DNA of 64,000 bases from Entomospira nematocerorum (lineage in GTDB: Bacteria > Spirochaetota > Spirochaetia > WRBN01), in NCBI RefSeq assembly GCF_028748105.1, contig NZ_CP118168.1, positions 558,001 to 622,000 on the forward strand, in the 5' to 3' direction. The notes beneath the pieces were generated by a model. It was not told the DNA's origin. It was given only the letters and a program-made list of their open reading frames with translations, and did not search any database. Below are positions 7,363 to 16,661 of this stretch, in pieces. Within the stretch, counting starts at the first letter, position 1. Each line of letters opens with the position of its first letter. The translations under genes and the position numbers were made by a program.

Positions 7363-8418
7363 ATGATAGCAGTACAAAAGTATGCATACATCAATGCAAG
7401 ATTACGAGCTCGTTTATCGGCTTTACTAGAGGAGGCTACCGTCTACAAAATGGTGGAGGCTGCTTCAGTAGAAGAGGCGATGATGCAACTTTCGGGAACG
7501 TCGTATGAGAGTTTTTATGCTAGCTATAAAAAACATGGTGATTTAATGCTTGCTGAACAGGCTTTAACAGAGGTTCATATGAGGTATATCACACAGATTG
7601 GTGCGGGGCTTACCTCAGAGATTCGTGCCTTTGTACAAGCGCTTTTAGTGTTACAAGAGGTTCGCTTTTTAAAGACAGCATTACGTGTATGGTTTTATCG
7701 TGAGATAAGTGCTAAGAATCGATCTTATTTATCGATGCAAAGCGGTGAGATGTATATAGCTTATCTAATCAACTATGATAACTTAATGGCTAGTACGAGT
7801 CTGTCTGATATTGCAAATCAGCTTAAAGCTACACCCTATAGTGCCATTATTGAAAAAAATGCTCCTGATGTAATGAGAGAACAGTCACTTTATGTACTAG
7901 AAGTTGCGCTGGATCGTTATGCACTTTCTAATCTGCATAATAAAAGTATGCTTCTTCCAGCCACAGAACAAATAGCTGTTAAGTCTATTTTAGGTCGTTA
8001 TATTGATTTAGAAAATATCGTATATGGCAAGGGTAAGGTGTTGTATGGAGCAGAAGATCCAGCATTGTTTGAGTCTGAGTTTGTTTTGGGTGGTATCGCT
8101 TTAACGAAGGAAAAGTGGATAGAAATCATATTTGATGATGCAGCTTTGAAGGAGCTTCTTGCTCAGTGGTATCCCTCCCTTCAGCATAAAGCATCGGAGG
8201 TTCCTGTGAGTGTTCTTATGCAATGTGCTCAGGATCGCCTTTATGTAGAAGGAGGTCAGCGTGCCTTGATGCAGTATCCCTTTTCGTGTGTCTCCATAGT
8301 TGCCTATTTTTTATTAATTGAGCGGGATATTCGAAGAATTATTACGTTATTCAACGGTAAAGCATACGGTTTAGATACGACTGCATTAATGAGTCGCATA
8401 GCATTGCAGGTAGAATAA
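7363..8418 (+). CDS. atpC: V-type ATPase subunit C (AC39/d family)
   Basis: 351 residues, the family's usual length. It begins YAYINARLRARLSALLEE, typical of the V0 d/AC39 family, and is all-helical with three repeated bundles (for example RAFVQALLVLQEVRFLKTAL). The subunit caps the membrane rotor ring and couples it to the central stalk. It lies 19 bp after the stalk gene and is followed by subunit I. Confidence 0.88.
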   Translation: MIAVQKYAYINARLRARLSALLEEATVYKMVEAASVEEAMMQLSGTSYESFYASYKKHGDLMLAEQALTEVHMRYITQIGAGLTSEIRAFVQALLVLQEVRFLKTALRVWFYREISAKNRSYLSMQSGEMYIAYLINYDNLMASTSLSDIANQLKATPYSAIIEKNAPDVMREQSLYVLEVALDRYALSNLHNKSMLLPATEQIAVKSILGRYIDLENIVYGKGKVLYGAEDPALFESEFVLGGIALTKEKWIEIIFDDAALKELLAQWYPSLQHKASEVPVSVLMQCAQDRLYVEGGQRALMQYPFSCVSIVAYFLLIERDIRRIITLFNGKAYGLDTTALMSRIALQVE

Positions 8419-8452
8419 TGGAAAGAAAAGACTGGTGCGGGGAGAGAAGGAT

Positions 8453-10462
8453 ATGATATTAACGGAAAAAATGGAGTACCTTTCGGCGATTATTTTGCAT
8501 AGAGATACAGATATTGTAACGAAAGCATTATTAGATTTGGGTGTGGTTGATTTTTCAGTTACAAATCAGTTATCAGAAGATCTTCATATAAGCAAGTATA
8601 GTAGTGGTCTTCAGTATAGTAAAATGCAGGAATTATCGAAAAGGTGTGAAAGTTTTTTAGATATGGTAGATCTTCCTCTACCCCGTATTGATCATGTAGA
8701 TGTAACAGCAGAGCTTCCGGCTTTAAATGTACAAGGTGCAGAAAATTTTATTAATGAGCTAGCGGTCAGTATTAATCAACTTCGTGATCGACAACGGCAA
8801 AGTCAGCGTCGTATCAGTGAGTTGCAGATTATGCAGAAGCGACTAATGAATACGGAGCAGGTTCACTCTTTATTAGGCTATAAAGGAACACTTTCTAAGG
8901 TCTATGCAACGAGCTTAAAGCGAAAATTGGAGAGCTATGTTGCTGTGATAATAGAGATAGATCACATCGATACCATTGAAATGCATATTCTCTTTAATCA
9001 GCAAGATAATACAGAGATTCGTAAAATTGTTGGTCGTTATCGGTTGGAACAGATAGAAGAAATCGATCTTACTGAAGAGGCTGTTGTTACACAGTTTACA
9101 GAGGAAATTGCTCGATCGATTGTGACTACAAAAGCGGATCAAGAACAGGGTCAGCAACAAGTACGGGAGAATATTCTTACACACAAAGATAACTTAGAGC
9201 AATACTGGATTGCATTACGAACGCATGAGCTATATGGAGAAATTCAAAGTCAGTTCGTAGGAACTCGCACAACGGTTGTCTTTTCTGGCTGGATTCCTAG
9301 CTCCACCAAGGCTCGTGTAGTTGAAGCTATTTACAAGGCAACGCACCATCGGGCAATTATTAAAAGTGACGAAGCAACGCTAGACAGTGAAAATACAAAG
9401 AGACAGGATGTTTTGACAACTCCACCGACAAAGCTCAAAAATAATATTTTTAGTAGACCCTATGAACTATTGGTGAATACATATGGTATTGTGAAGTATG
9501 GACAAGTTGATCCCACTTTGATGGTATCAATCTTTTTTACCATTATGTTTGGAATGATGTTTGGTGATGTCGGACAAGGATTAGTCATTGTGGGGCTTGG
9601 AATTTGGTTGTTGTTTAAGAGCAAAAGATCTTCTAAGAATCAACACATACTACAGGATGCTGGAAGGATTGTGATTTATTGTGGCTTGTCAGCGATGGTA
9701 TTTGGGGTTTTATTTGGGAGTTATTTTGGGTTACAGATAGTACCTCCACTGTGGTTTGATCTTCATGGAATTGCAATGACAGGGGTTCCTCACTTTAATA
9801 CAGCTAGCAGTATTCGATCGATAGGAGCTATTTTTGCATTGAGTTTTAAATTTGGTTTTGTTGTTTTGGGAACAGGACTACTTTTTAATTTTATTAATAA
9901 AATTCGTAGCCGATCCTATTTTTCGCTCATTTTTAGTGAGAGTGGTATTCTAGGAGCACTCTTTTATATTGCTATTACACATATGACATGGCACTACGTG
10001 AGTCATGGGAATTTAAATACGTATGCTTATACGGAGATGGTTATGACAACAGTGATTATCATTATGTTACTTTTTGGCATTGTTCCTATTAAGCATACTT
10101 TAGATGATAATAAAAAAAATCATGAACAGCTTAAGCTGTCACAAATACTCAGTTGGCCGGCTATCTGGATTTTTGAGTTATTTGAGATGACTTCTCGCTA
10201 TTTTTCTAGTACGTTGAGTTTTGTGCGTGTTGGAGCGATCGGTATTGTTCATGCGGTATTAATGGGTGTATTTTATTCGATGGCGGCAAACACATCAAAT
10301 GTTATATTTTCGATACTTATTATTATATTTGTCAATATTTTGGTGATTGGTTTGGAAGGGCTACTTGCAGCTGTGAATAGTATGCGTTTACATTTTTATG
10401 AATTTTTTAGTCGATATTTTGTTTCTGGTGGAAGATTATATAAACCAGTTTCATTGAAGTAA
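8453..10462 (+). CDS. atpI: V-type ATPase subunit I (membrane a-subunit)
   Basis: 669 residues from the ATG at 8453 (GAGAAGG just upstream; an in-frame GTG at 8435 was rejected). The N-terminal half is soluble and coiled (about 1-330). The C-terminal half has seven or so membrane segments, starting at YGQVDPTLMVSIFFTIMFG and including MMFGDVGQGL, the conserved first-helix motif of the family. The helix ISWPAIWIFE is followed by RYFSSTLSFVRVGAIGIVHA, which contains the essential Arg facing the rotor. It provides the ion half-channels. Confidence 0.93.
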   Translation: MILTEKMEYLSAIILHRDTDIVTKALLDLGVVDFSVTNQLSEDLHISKYSSGLQYSKMQELSKRCESFLDMVDLPLPRIDHVDVTAELPALNVQGAENFINELAVSINQLRDRQRQSQRRISELQIMQKRLMNTEQVHSLLGYKGTLSKVYATSLKRKLESYVAVIIEIDHIDTIEMHILFNQQDNTEIRKIVGRYRLEQIEEIDLTEEAVVTQFTEEIARSIVTTKADQEQGQQQVRENILTHKDNLEQYWIALRTHELYGEIQSQFVGTRTTVVFSGWIPSSTKARVVEAIYKATHHRAIIKSDEATLDSENTKRQDVLTTPPTKLKNNIFSRPYELLVNTYGIVKYGQVDPTLMVSIFFTIMFGMMFGDVGQGLVIVGLGIWLLFKSKRSSKNQHILQDAGRIVIYCGLSAMVFGVLFGSYFGLQIVPPLWFDLHGIAMTGVPHFNTASSIRSIGAIFALSFKFGFVVLGTGLLFNFINKIRSRSYFSLIFSESGILGALFYIAITHMTWHYVSHGNLNTYAYTEMVMTTVIIIMLLFGIVPIKHTLDDNKKNHEQLKLSQILSWPAIWIFELFEMTSRYFSSTLSFVRVGAIGIVHAVLMGVFYSMAANTSNVIFSILIIIFVNILVIGLEGLLAAVNSMRLHFYEFFSRYFVSGGRLYKPVSLK

Positions 10463-10513
10463 TAGTCTAGGATTGGAATGTGATTTACAGACATAAATTT
10501 TAAGGAGAAAAAT

Positions 10514-10888
10514 ATGAATAATGTACAAAAAAAATTTGCTTGGGCTAGTGGTAGTAGCTTTTTGTTAATTACAATGTTGGCAACAGCAATGTTCTTTTTT
10601 AATGGTCGTGGACTTTGGGCACAAGCAGCCGTAGATGGGCAGGCTCATACGGCTACCTCCATTGCTGCACCCCCAGCGAGTGGTGGATTAGGCTTAGTAG
10701 GTGCAGGTTTAGCCTTTGGTCTGGCTGCTCTTGGTGCAGGTATTGCCGTTGCAAGTGTAGGGGCTGCTGCTTTGGGTGTACTGAGTGAGAAGCCTCAGAT
10801 GTTAGGACAAGCATTTATGTTTGTTGCACTGGGTGAAGGAATTGTTATTTTTGGATTTGTTATGGCCTTCATGATTATGAATAGTTAG
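10514..10888 (+). CDS. atpK: V-type ATPase rotor subunit K
   Basis: 124 residues. A first hydrophobic segment (about 14-36) precedes the conserved hairpin: a Gly/Ala-rich helix (GLGLVGAGLAFGLAALGAG, about 58-76, running on to 90), a polar loop SEKPQM and a second helix with the ion-binding Glu108 in ALGEGIVIFGFVMAF. One hairpin with one carboxylate places it in the c/K family. The N-terminal segment may be a cleaved signal or an extra helix. AAGGAG precedes the ATG. Confidence 0.93.
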   Translation: MNNVQKKFAWASGSSFLLITMLATAMFFFNGRGLWAQAAVDGQAHTATSIAAPPASGGLGLVGAGLAFGLAALGAGIAVASVGAAALGVLSEKPQMLGQAFMFVALGEGIVIFGFVMAFMIMNS

Positions 10889-10909
10889 ATTAACTGATAT
10901 GAGGCATAT

Positions 10910-11215
10910 ATGCAATATTATGTGATTGGTGGAGAGGATGTTGTTTTAGGGTTTCATATGGCGGGAGTTGCAGGAAGTGCGGTTCATGACGAGGAAGAGG
11001 TAAAGGAAAGTTTTCGTGAGGCTTTGAGTAGATCAGATGTTAGTGTTATTCTGATTGAAGAGTCTATGGCAGATCTCATACGGGATGATGTCGATAACTA
11101 TATTTTTTCGCATGAATTTCCTCTAATTTGTGAAATTCCTGGGACACAGGGGCGTGATCAAAGTCGTCCAAGTTTGCGAGACTTAGCTGTACGTGCTATG
11201 GGCGTTAAAATTTAA
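10910..11215 (+). CDS. atpF: V-type ATPase subunit F
   Basis: 101 residues, standard for the family. It opens MQYYVIGGEDVVLGFHMAG, the Rossmann-like start of subunit F, has a central helix (EEEVKESFREALSRSDV), then SVILIEESMADLI and a C-terminal PLICEIPG strand followed by basic residues. It belongs to the central rotor stalk with subunit D. It lies 21 bp after atpK and 9 bp before atpE. Confidence 0.92.
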   Translation: MQYYVIGGEDVVLGFHMAGVAGSAVHDEEEVKESFREALSRSDVSVILIEESMADLIRDDVDNYIFSHEFPLICEIPGTQGRDQSRPSLRDLAVRAMGVKI

Positions 11216-11224
11216 AGAGGGATC

Positions 11225-11857
11225 ATGGCGATGGATAACGAACAGGCAAAAATGATAATGCTCGATGCAATAGAGCAAGAGAGTCGTGTCAAAATAGCAC
11301 AGTTGGAGCGAGAGGCACAAGAGAATCGTGAACGATTGCAACAAGAGATGCAAGAGAAAATTACTCAACTAGAAGAGCAGTCTCAGCAGGAAATTTTGAG
11401 TACCACAGCACGCATTGATGCCAGAATGCATAGTCAGTTACAATCTGAAGTTAAGCGTCTTGCTTTGGAAAATCATCATAGAGTCATGGAGGAGATCCTC
11501 CAGCAGGTATATCAACGTATTGGGAGCTTAATGCAGACAGAAGCCTATGAAGAGCGACTCATTGCATGGACTTTGGATGCTATTCATGTTGTGTCAGAGA
11601 GTAACGTGTACGTAAGGCTAGGAAAAGATGATATAGATATATGGACTGATGCAGTACAACAGAGAGTTATTGATAGTGCAAAAAGTACATTAGCGATGAC
11701 TCTCAATGTTGAGTTGGATCCACAAGGAATTCATAGCGGACGAGGGCCTATCGTTCGATCTCAGGATGGAAGAAAGCTGTGTGATAACACCATACAGGCT
11801 CGATTTTCCCGAGAGCGAGCACAGCTTAGTCGGATGATAGCCACAGAATTGTTTTGA
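11225..11857 (+). CDS. atpE: V-type ATPase peripheral-stalk subunit E
   Basis: 210 residues. A long N-terminal coiled coil (about 10-85, with repeats such as LEREAQENRERLQQEMQ) is followed by a compact alpha/beta domain (DIDIWTDAVQQRVID and IHSGRGPIVRSQDGRKLCDN). The arrangement and the C-terminal GGxxxxxxDGR-like turn match subunit E. It pairs with the coiled-coil product of the first gene as peripheral stalk. AAAGAGGG precedes the ATG. Confidence 0.87.
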   Translation: MAMDNEQAKMIMLDAIEQESRVKIAQLEREAQENRERLQQEMQEKITQLEEQSQQEILSTTARIDARMHSQLQSEVKRLALENHHRVMEEILQQVYQRIGSLMQTEAYEERLIAWTLDAIHVVSESNVYVRLGKDDIDIWTDAVQQRVIDSAKSTLAMTLNVELDPQGIHSGRGPIVRSQDGRKLCDNTIQARFSRERAQLSRMIATELF

Positions 11858-11867
11858 GAGGGGAAAG

Positions 11868-13643
11868 ATGGAGCGATTAATCGGAAGAGTCAGTCGTGTA
11901 ACCGGGCCGGTTGTATATATTAGCGATGTTAGTGATGCCATGATGATGGAACTAGTTCATGTTGGACGTGATCGTATTATTGGAGAAGTCGTGAAGCTTG
12001 ATGGCTCTACAGCTGTTATTCAAGTTTATGAAAGTTCTGTAGGTTTATCTCCTGGCGATGAGGTCTTTGGTGAGGGCATGCCTCTGAGCGTAGAACTGGC
12101 ACCGGGATTGATAGGATCTATTTATGATGGAATTCAGCGACCACTGCAAGCTTTAGAGGCTGCTAGCGGTGCCTTTATGGATCGAGGTATTAGTGCACCA
12201 GCAGTCAGCTATGAAAAGGAGTGGAGTTTTACTCCCTCTATTGAGGAGGGGGTAGAGGTCATAGCAGGGATGATCTTAGGAGAAGTTCCTGAGACAAGTT
12301 CTGTTATTCACCACATTATGGTTCCTCTTCAAATTCGTGGCAAAGCAACGGTGTTAAGTATTAAGCCTGCCGGTCAGTATAAAATTAGTACAGTGATTGC
12401 TATTATTCAGGACGAACAGGGACAGCAACATGAGTTAACTATGGTTCAGCGTTGGTCCATTAGACAGCCAAGACCTGTTGAGCGACGCTTACCTCTAGAG
12501 GTTCCACTGATAACAGGTCAACGAGTTATTGATACTCTTTTCCCATTAGCTAAAGGGGGAGCTGTTGCACTACCAGGTCCATTTGGAGCTGGAAAGACCA
12601 TGACTCAACATGCTGTGGCTAAGTGGTGTGATGCAGATATCATTGTCTATATAGGTTGTGGAGAACGTGGCAATGAGATGACGGATGTTTTGAATGAATT
12701 TCCACATTTGATCGATCCTCGTACGGGAAAGAGCTTGATGGAGCGAACAATTCTCATAGCAAATACTAGTAATATGCCAGTTTCAGCACGTGAAGCGAGT
12801 GTATATACCGGTGTTACTATTGCAGAATATTATCGAGACATGGGCTATCACGTTGCTATTATGGCAGATTCCACAAGCCGGTGGGCTGAAGCAATGCGCG
12901 AGCTATCTGGTCGTATGGAAGAGATGCCAGCCGAAGAAGGATTTCCAGCCTATTTACCAACTAGAATTGCAGCTTTTTATGAGCGTGCTGGAATGATGCA
13001 AAATTTAAATCATACACAGGGATCGGTTACCATTATTGGTGCAGTATCGCCTCCAGGTGGTGACTTCTCGGAACCTGTAACGCAACATACTAAGCGCTTT
13101 GTTCGAGCTTTCTGGGCATTGGATCGATCCTTAGCCTATGCAAGACATTTTCCTAGTGTGAGTTGGATTGATAGTTACTCTGAGTACTCTCCAGACTTAG
13201 AACCGTGGTGGCATGAAAAAATGGGAGAAGATTTTACTAAAAATCGTAATATCATGGTAGACTTATTACTAAGAGAAGAAAAATTACAGCAGGTTGTGAA
13301 ACTTGTTGGTCCTGATGCACTACCAGAGAGTCAGCAGTTTATTTTAGAGGTATGTACGATGTTTAAGAATGCTTTTTTACAACAGAGTGCGTTCGATACG
13401 GTGGATCAATACTCAACGTTAGAGAAGCAAGCAAAGATGATGTATCTTCTGGTTCTATATTGGAATAATGGGCGGCAGGCAATTCGCAAGGGAGTTCATC
13501 TTTCCAGTATTCGCCAACTAGAAGCCGTTCGTGCTCTAGTACGTATGAAGCTGACAATAGCCAATGATCAATTAGCACTCTTTGATACGATGGAGCAGGA
13601 ATTGATACAAGCTATAACAAAATTGGAGGCTCGCAATGAGTAG
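11868..13643 (+). CDS. atpA: V-type ATPase catalytic subunit A
   Basis: 591 residues, full length. The phosphate-binding loop GPFGAGKT is at 237-244, preceded by ITGQRVIDTLFPLAKGG. The bulge or non-homologous domain typical of A subunits occupies about 110-205. The catalytic GERGNEMT follows, then MADSTSRWAEAMREL and the SPPGGDFSEPVT stretch. It hydrolyses or makes ATP at the A/B interface. It overlaps atpB by 8 bp. Confidence 0.98.
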   Translation: MERLIGRVSRVTGPVVYISDVSDAMMMELVHVGRDRIIGEVVKLDGSTAVIQVYESSVGLSPGDEVFGEGMPLSVELAPGLIGSIYDGIQRPLQALEAASGAFMDRGISAPAVSYEKEWSFTPSIEEGVEVIAGMILGEVPETSSVIHHIMVPLQIRGKATVLSIKPAGQYKISTVIAIIQDEQGQQHELTMVQRWSIRQPRPVERRLPLEVPLITGQRVIDTLFPLAKGGAVALPGPFGAGKTMTQHAVAKWCDADIIVYIGCGERGNEMTDVLNEFPHLIDPRTGKSLMERTILIANTSNMPVSAREASVYTGVTIAEYYRDMGYHVAIMADSTSRWAEAMRELSGRMEEMPAEEGFPAYLPTRIAAFYERAGMMQNLNHTQGSVTIIGAVSPPGGDFSEPVTQHTKRFVRAFWALDRSLAYARHFPSVSWIDSYSEYSPDLEPWWHEKMGEDFTKNRNIMVDLLLREEKLQQVVKLVGPDALPESQQFILEVCTMFKNAFLQQSAFDTVDQYSTLEKQAKMMYLLVLYWNNGRQAIRKGVHLSSIRQLEAVRALVRMKLTIANDQLALFDTMEQELIQAITKLEARNE

Positions 13644-15048
13644 TATACCAACAACCGAGAAGGATATCTTATCCAAGAGAGAGTATGTTGGCATTAGTGC
13701 GATTAATGGTCCATTGATGTATATCAAGAATACCCATAGTATTGGCTATCAGGAGCTGGTAGAGTGCATTGATAAAGATGGTAATGTTCGATTAGGGAAT
13801 GTGTTAGATACAAGTAAAGATGTTGTAGTTGTGCAACTTTTTGAGAGCACGACTGGACTGAATTTACCTCAGACACGTGTTAAATTTAAGGGACAACCTT
13901 TGATGCTAGGTGTGAGTGAGACGATGTTAGGACGTGTCTTTGATGGTCTTGGTCGACCAACTGATGGCGGGGCTGATATTATTGCAACAAAAGAGCTTAA
14001 TGTTAATGGCCTTGCAATGAATCCAGCTTCTCGTCTTTATCCTAAAAATTTTATTCAAACGGGAATTAGTTCCATTGATGGAATGAATACTTTAATTCGT
14101 GGTCAAAAATTGCCTATATTTAGTGGTAATGGAATGCCTCATGAGCGATTAGCAGCACAAATAGCTCGTCAGGCTAAGATTACTGGTGGTGATGGTACTG
14201 AGGAGTTTTGTGTTGTATTTGCAGCTATGGGTGTTAAGAGTGATGTTGCTCAGTATTTTACCAAAACATTTGAAGAGTCTGGTGTTCTTTCTAATGTAGC
14301 TTTATTCTTAAGTCTAGCAGATGATCCAAGTGTAGAGCGGACTATTACACCACGGGTTGCATTAACTTTAGCAGAGCATTTAGCTTTTGATTGTGATAAG
14401 CACGTCTTAGTAATCATGATAGACATGGCTAACTACTGTGAGAGTTTACGTGAAATTTCGACGATGCGATCTGAAATTCCTAGTCGTAAGGGATATCCTG
14501 GGTACTTATATTCTGATTTAGCTGAGTTATATGAGCGTGCGGGTATGTTGAAGGGTAGGAAAGGCTCTATTACACAGATTCCTATTTTAACGATGCCTAA
14601 TGATGATATTTCTCACCCTATTCCGGATTTAACAGGATATATTACAGAGGGTCAGATTGTTTTCGAGCGAACACTGCATGCACAGGGGGTTTATCCTCCT
14701 ATTGCAAGTCTCTCTAGTTTATCTCGACTGATGAAAGATGGTATTGGGGAGGGTCTTACTCGTGCGGATCATCCACACTTATCTGCACAACTCTTTGCTG
14801 CATATAGTTATGTCAAGGAAGTACGGAATCTTGCATCTGTTATTGGAGAGGATGAGTTAACAGATTTGGATAAAGATTATATGGCATTTGGTGAGTCTTT
14901 TGAAAAAGAATTTATCGCACAAAGCTTTACCGAAGATAGAACTATTACAGAGACTCTGGCGTTAGGTTGGAAATTGCTATCTCTTCTACCAAAGGAAGAG
15001 TTAACGCGTTTGACTGAAGAGGAAATCGAGGAGTATTATGGCAAGTAA
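13636..15048 (+). CDS. atpB: V-type ATPase regulatory subunit B
   Basis: 470 residues, full length. It lacks a canonical Walker A; the equivalent loop reads FSGNGMPHERLAAQIARQA, characteristic of B subunits. Other family stretches are GISSIDGMNTLIRGQKLPIFS, FAAMGVKSDVA, MIDMANYCESLREIS, RKGYPGYLYSDLAELYERAG and LTGYITEGQIVFERTL. It forms the non-catalytic nucleotide sites of the head. It overlaps atpA by 8 bp and atpD by 11 bp. Confidence 0.98.
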   Translation: MSSIPTTEKDILSKREYVGISAINGPLMYIKNTHSIGYQELVECIDKDGNVRLGNVLDTSKDVVVVQLFESTTGLNLPQTRVKFKGQPLMLGVSETMLGRVFDGLGRPTDGGADIIATKELNVNGLAMNPASRLYPKNFIQTGISSIDGMNTLIRGQKLPIFSGNGMPHERLAAQIARQAKITGGDGTEEFCVVFAAMGVKSDVAQYFTKTFEESGVLSNVALFLSLADDPSVERTITPRVALTLAEHLAFDCDKHVLVIMIDMANYCESLREISTMRSEIPSRKGYPGYLYSDLAELYERAGMLKGRKGSITQIPILTMPNDDISHPIPDLTGYITEGQIVFERTLHAQGVYPPIASLSSLSRLMKDGIGEGLTRADHPHLSAQLFAAYSYVKEVRNLASVIGEDELTDLDKDYMAFGESFEKEFIAQSFTEDRTITETLALGWKLLSLLPKEELTRLTEEEIEEYYGK

Positions 15049-15661
15049 CCAACGATACGCACCAACAAAATCTAACTTAATGAAGCTACAGGATGAACTC
15101 CATTTCGCTAAGCAAGGATATGAACTCTTAGATCAAAAGAGAACAATTCTGATTATGGAGCTAATGAAGCTCATTGATCAAGCCTCTGAATTTGAACAGC
15201 AAGCAGATCAGGCACTATCTTTTGCTTACAGTGCATTACAGGAGTCTGTCATTGCTCATGGTCGTTTACAGGCACACTCATTAGCACTGTCGATTCATAT
15301 TGAAAGTAGAATTGAAGTCGGGAGTAGAAAAGTGATGGGAGTACGTATCCCAACTGTATCGACAAAATTTCTAGATCATCCACCTTATTATAGTGGCTAT
15401 GGTGTCGGTTTATCTTTGGATGAGGCAGTATTAGCCTTCAAGCAAGCTGTACAGTTGATGGGTCGATTAGCTGAGCTAAAAATTGGCATCATGCGCTTGG
15501 CAAATGAAGTCAAACGAACAATTCGCAAGGTAAATGCATTGGATCGTATTGCAATTCCTTCCGCACAATCAGAGATATCTGTGATTCAAGCACACTTAGA
15601 GGAGAGTGAGAGGGATATGTTCGTTTTGATGAAGAGTGTCAAACAGCATCTGGGAACATAA
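15038..15661 (+). CDS. atpD: V-type ATPase central-stalk subunit D
   Basis: 207 residues. It starts RYAPTKSNLMKLQDELHFAKQGYELLDQKR, the conserved long N-terminal helix of subunit D, and ends in a second long helix (ALDRIAIPSAQSEISVIQ), which together form the antiparallel rotor shaft. It overlaps atpB by 11 bp and is the last ATPase gene of the run. Confidence 0.95.
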   Translation: MASNQRYAPTKSNLMKLQDELHFAKQGYELLDQKRTILIMELMKLIDQASEFEQQADQALSFAYSALQESVIAHGRLQAHSLALSIHIESRIEVGSRKVMGVRIPTVSTKFLDHPPYYSGYGVGLSLDEAVLAFKQAVQLMGRLAELKIGIMRLANEVKRTIRKVNALDRIAIPSAQSEISVIQAHLEESERDMFVLMKSVKQHLGT

Positions 15662-15685
15662 AAAAGAAGCAAAGGAGGTTTGATG

Positions 15686-16168
15686 ATGAAGATTACACCT
15701 AAAATTTTAGTTTATATAGATGGAACAGAGGAAGCATTGACAGCTATGCGTTATGCTGTTTATATGGCGAAAATTCATCAAATGGAGCTGTATGGCATTC
15801 ATGTGATAAATACAAAGGCTCTCAATGATTTGGTTAATGCGAAGATATTTTTGCAGATGGAACAAGCAGAGTATCTTAATGACATGCAAGCTGATGCACA
15901 TAAACATTTAGATGAGCTAATTCACCTGGCTGAGAGAAAAGGTGTGCCAGTCCACCCTCTTATTGAGGAGGGGGATGTTTATAAAGAGGTGATGCATGCA
16001 ATTAAACAAGAACAAGTTGATATTTTAGTGCTTGGAGAATTATCTCCCATTCGTACACGTAGAGATGATCAACATAATGATATGGAGCGACTTGTACGTA
16101 ATGCACCGTGTTCGATTTTTTTGGTTAAAGATAAAAAACGTGTGAATCACTTGTATAGTAGCATATAA
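15686..16168 (+). CDS. Universal-stress-protein-like protein without the ATP motif
   Basis: About 160 residues. A perfect AGGAGG lies 7 bp before the ATG at 15686; an in-frame ATG one codon upstream is possible. The fold reads as UspA: strand ILVYIDGTEEALTAMRYAVYMAK, a long central helix, then DILVLGELSPI and the closing strand NAPCSIFLVKD. The GxxG-9x-GS/T loop that binds ATP in one UspA class is absent (ELSPIRTRRDDQHNDME instead), so it likely belongs to the non-ATP-binding class. It lies 24 bp after atpD in the same direction, so it is probably cotranscribed with the ATPase. Confidence 0.82.
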   Translation: MKITPKILVYIDGTEEALTAMRYAVYMAKIHQMELYGIHVINTKALNDLVNAKIFLQMEQAEYLNDMQADAHKHLDELIHLAERKGVPVHPLIEEGDVYKEVMHAIKQEQVDILVLGELSPIRTRRDDQHNDMERLVRNAPCSIFLVKDKKRVNHLYSSI

Positions 16169-16208
16169 AACAGTAATATATAGAAATTAATATGAATGAG
16201 GTGAAAGT

Positions 16209-16661
16209 ATGAATATTATACGTAGCTTAAATCTTCACAGAGTAAAAGCACCACTAAAAGCCACCACAAAAGAGGAGGTATTACGGGAGCTTATTGATTT
16301 ACTGGTAGAGGACAACGCCATCACTAATGGACAGGAGGCGTATGCTGCTGTTCTTGCACGTGAGCAGAAGGGATCGACAGGATTAGGAGAGGAGATTGCA
16401 ATTCCTCATGCCAAGACAACGGCAGTTATGGAGGTTGCGATGGCAGTCGGGGTGGCTCCTAATGGGGTAGAATTTGCCAGTTTGGATGGTAAACCTGCAA
16501 AGATATTTTTTCTAATTTTGGCTAATCCAGAGTACTCTTCCTTGCATATTGAGGCATTAAGTGAGATTGCCAGTATTACTAGAGATGAGCAGTTTCGTGT
16601 AGAAATGTTAAGTGCAAAGAGTTCTCAAGATATCATGGATGCATTAAAGATTGGTGGATAG
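16209..16661 (+). CDS. PTS EIIA protein of the fructose/nitrogen class
   Basis: 150 residues, a single EIIA-Fru/PtsN domain. The phosphoryl-accepting histidine is His67 in GLGEEIAIPHAKT. Other family features are the early helix TTKEEVLRELIDLLVE, FASLDGKPAKIFFLILANPE and the late SLHIEALSEIASI. No EIIB or EIIC is attached or nearby, which favours a regulatory PtsN-like role over sugar transport. The neighbours (ATPase, UspA-like) suggest involvement in energy or ion homeostasis; that is inference. Confidence 0.87.
   Translation: MNIIRSLNLHRVKAPLKATTKEEVLRELIDLLVEDNAITNGQEAYAAVLAREQKGSTGLGEEIAIPHAKTTAVMEVAMAVGVAPNGVEFASLDGKPAKIFFLILANPEYSSLHIEALSEIASITRDEQFRVEMLSAKSSQDIMDALKIGG

Noticed and set aside
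8435..8452. Upstream GTG start for the V-ATPase subunit I gene
   Set aside because: The sequence between is itself the Shine-Dalgarno (GAGAAGG) of the ATG at 8453.
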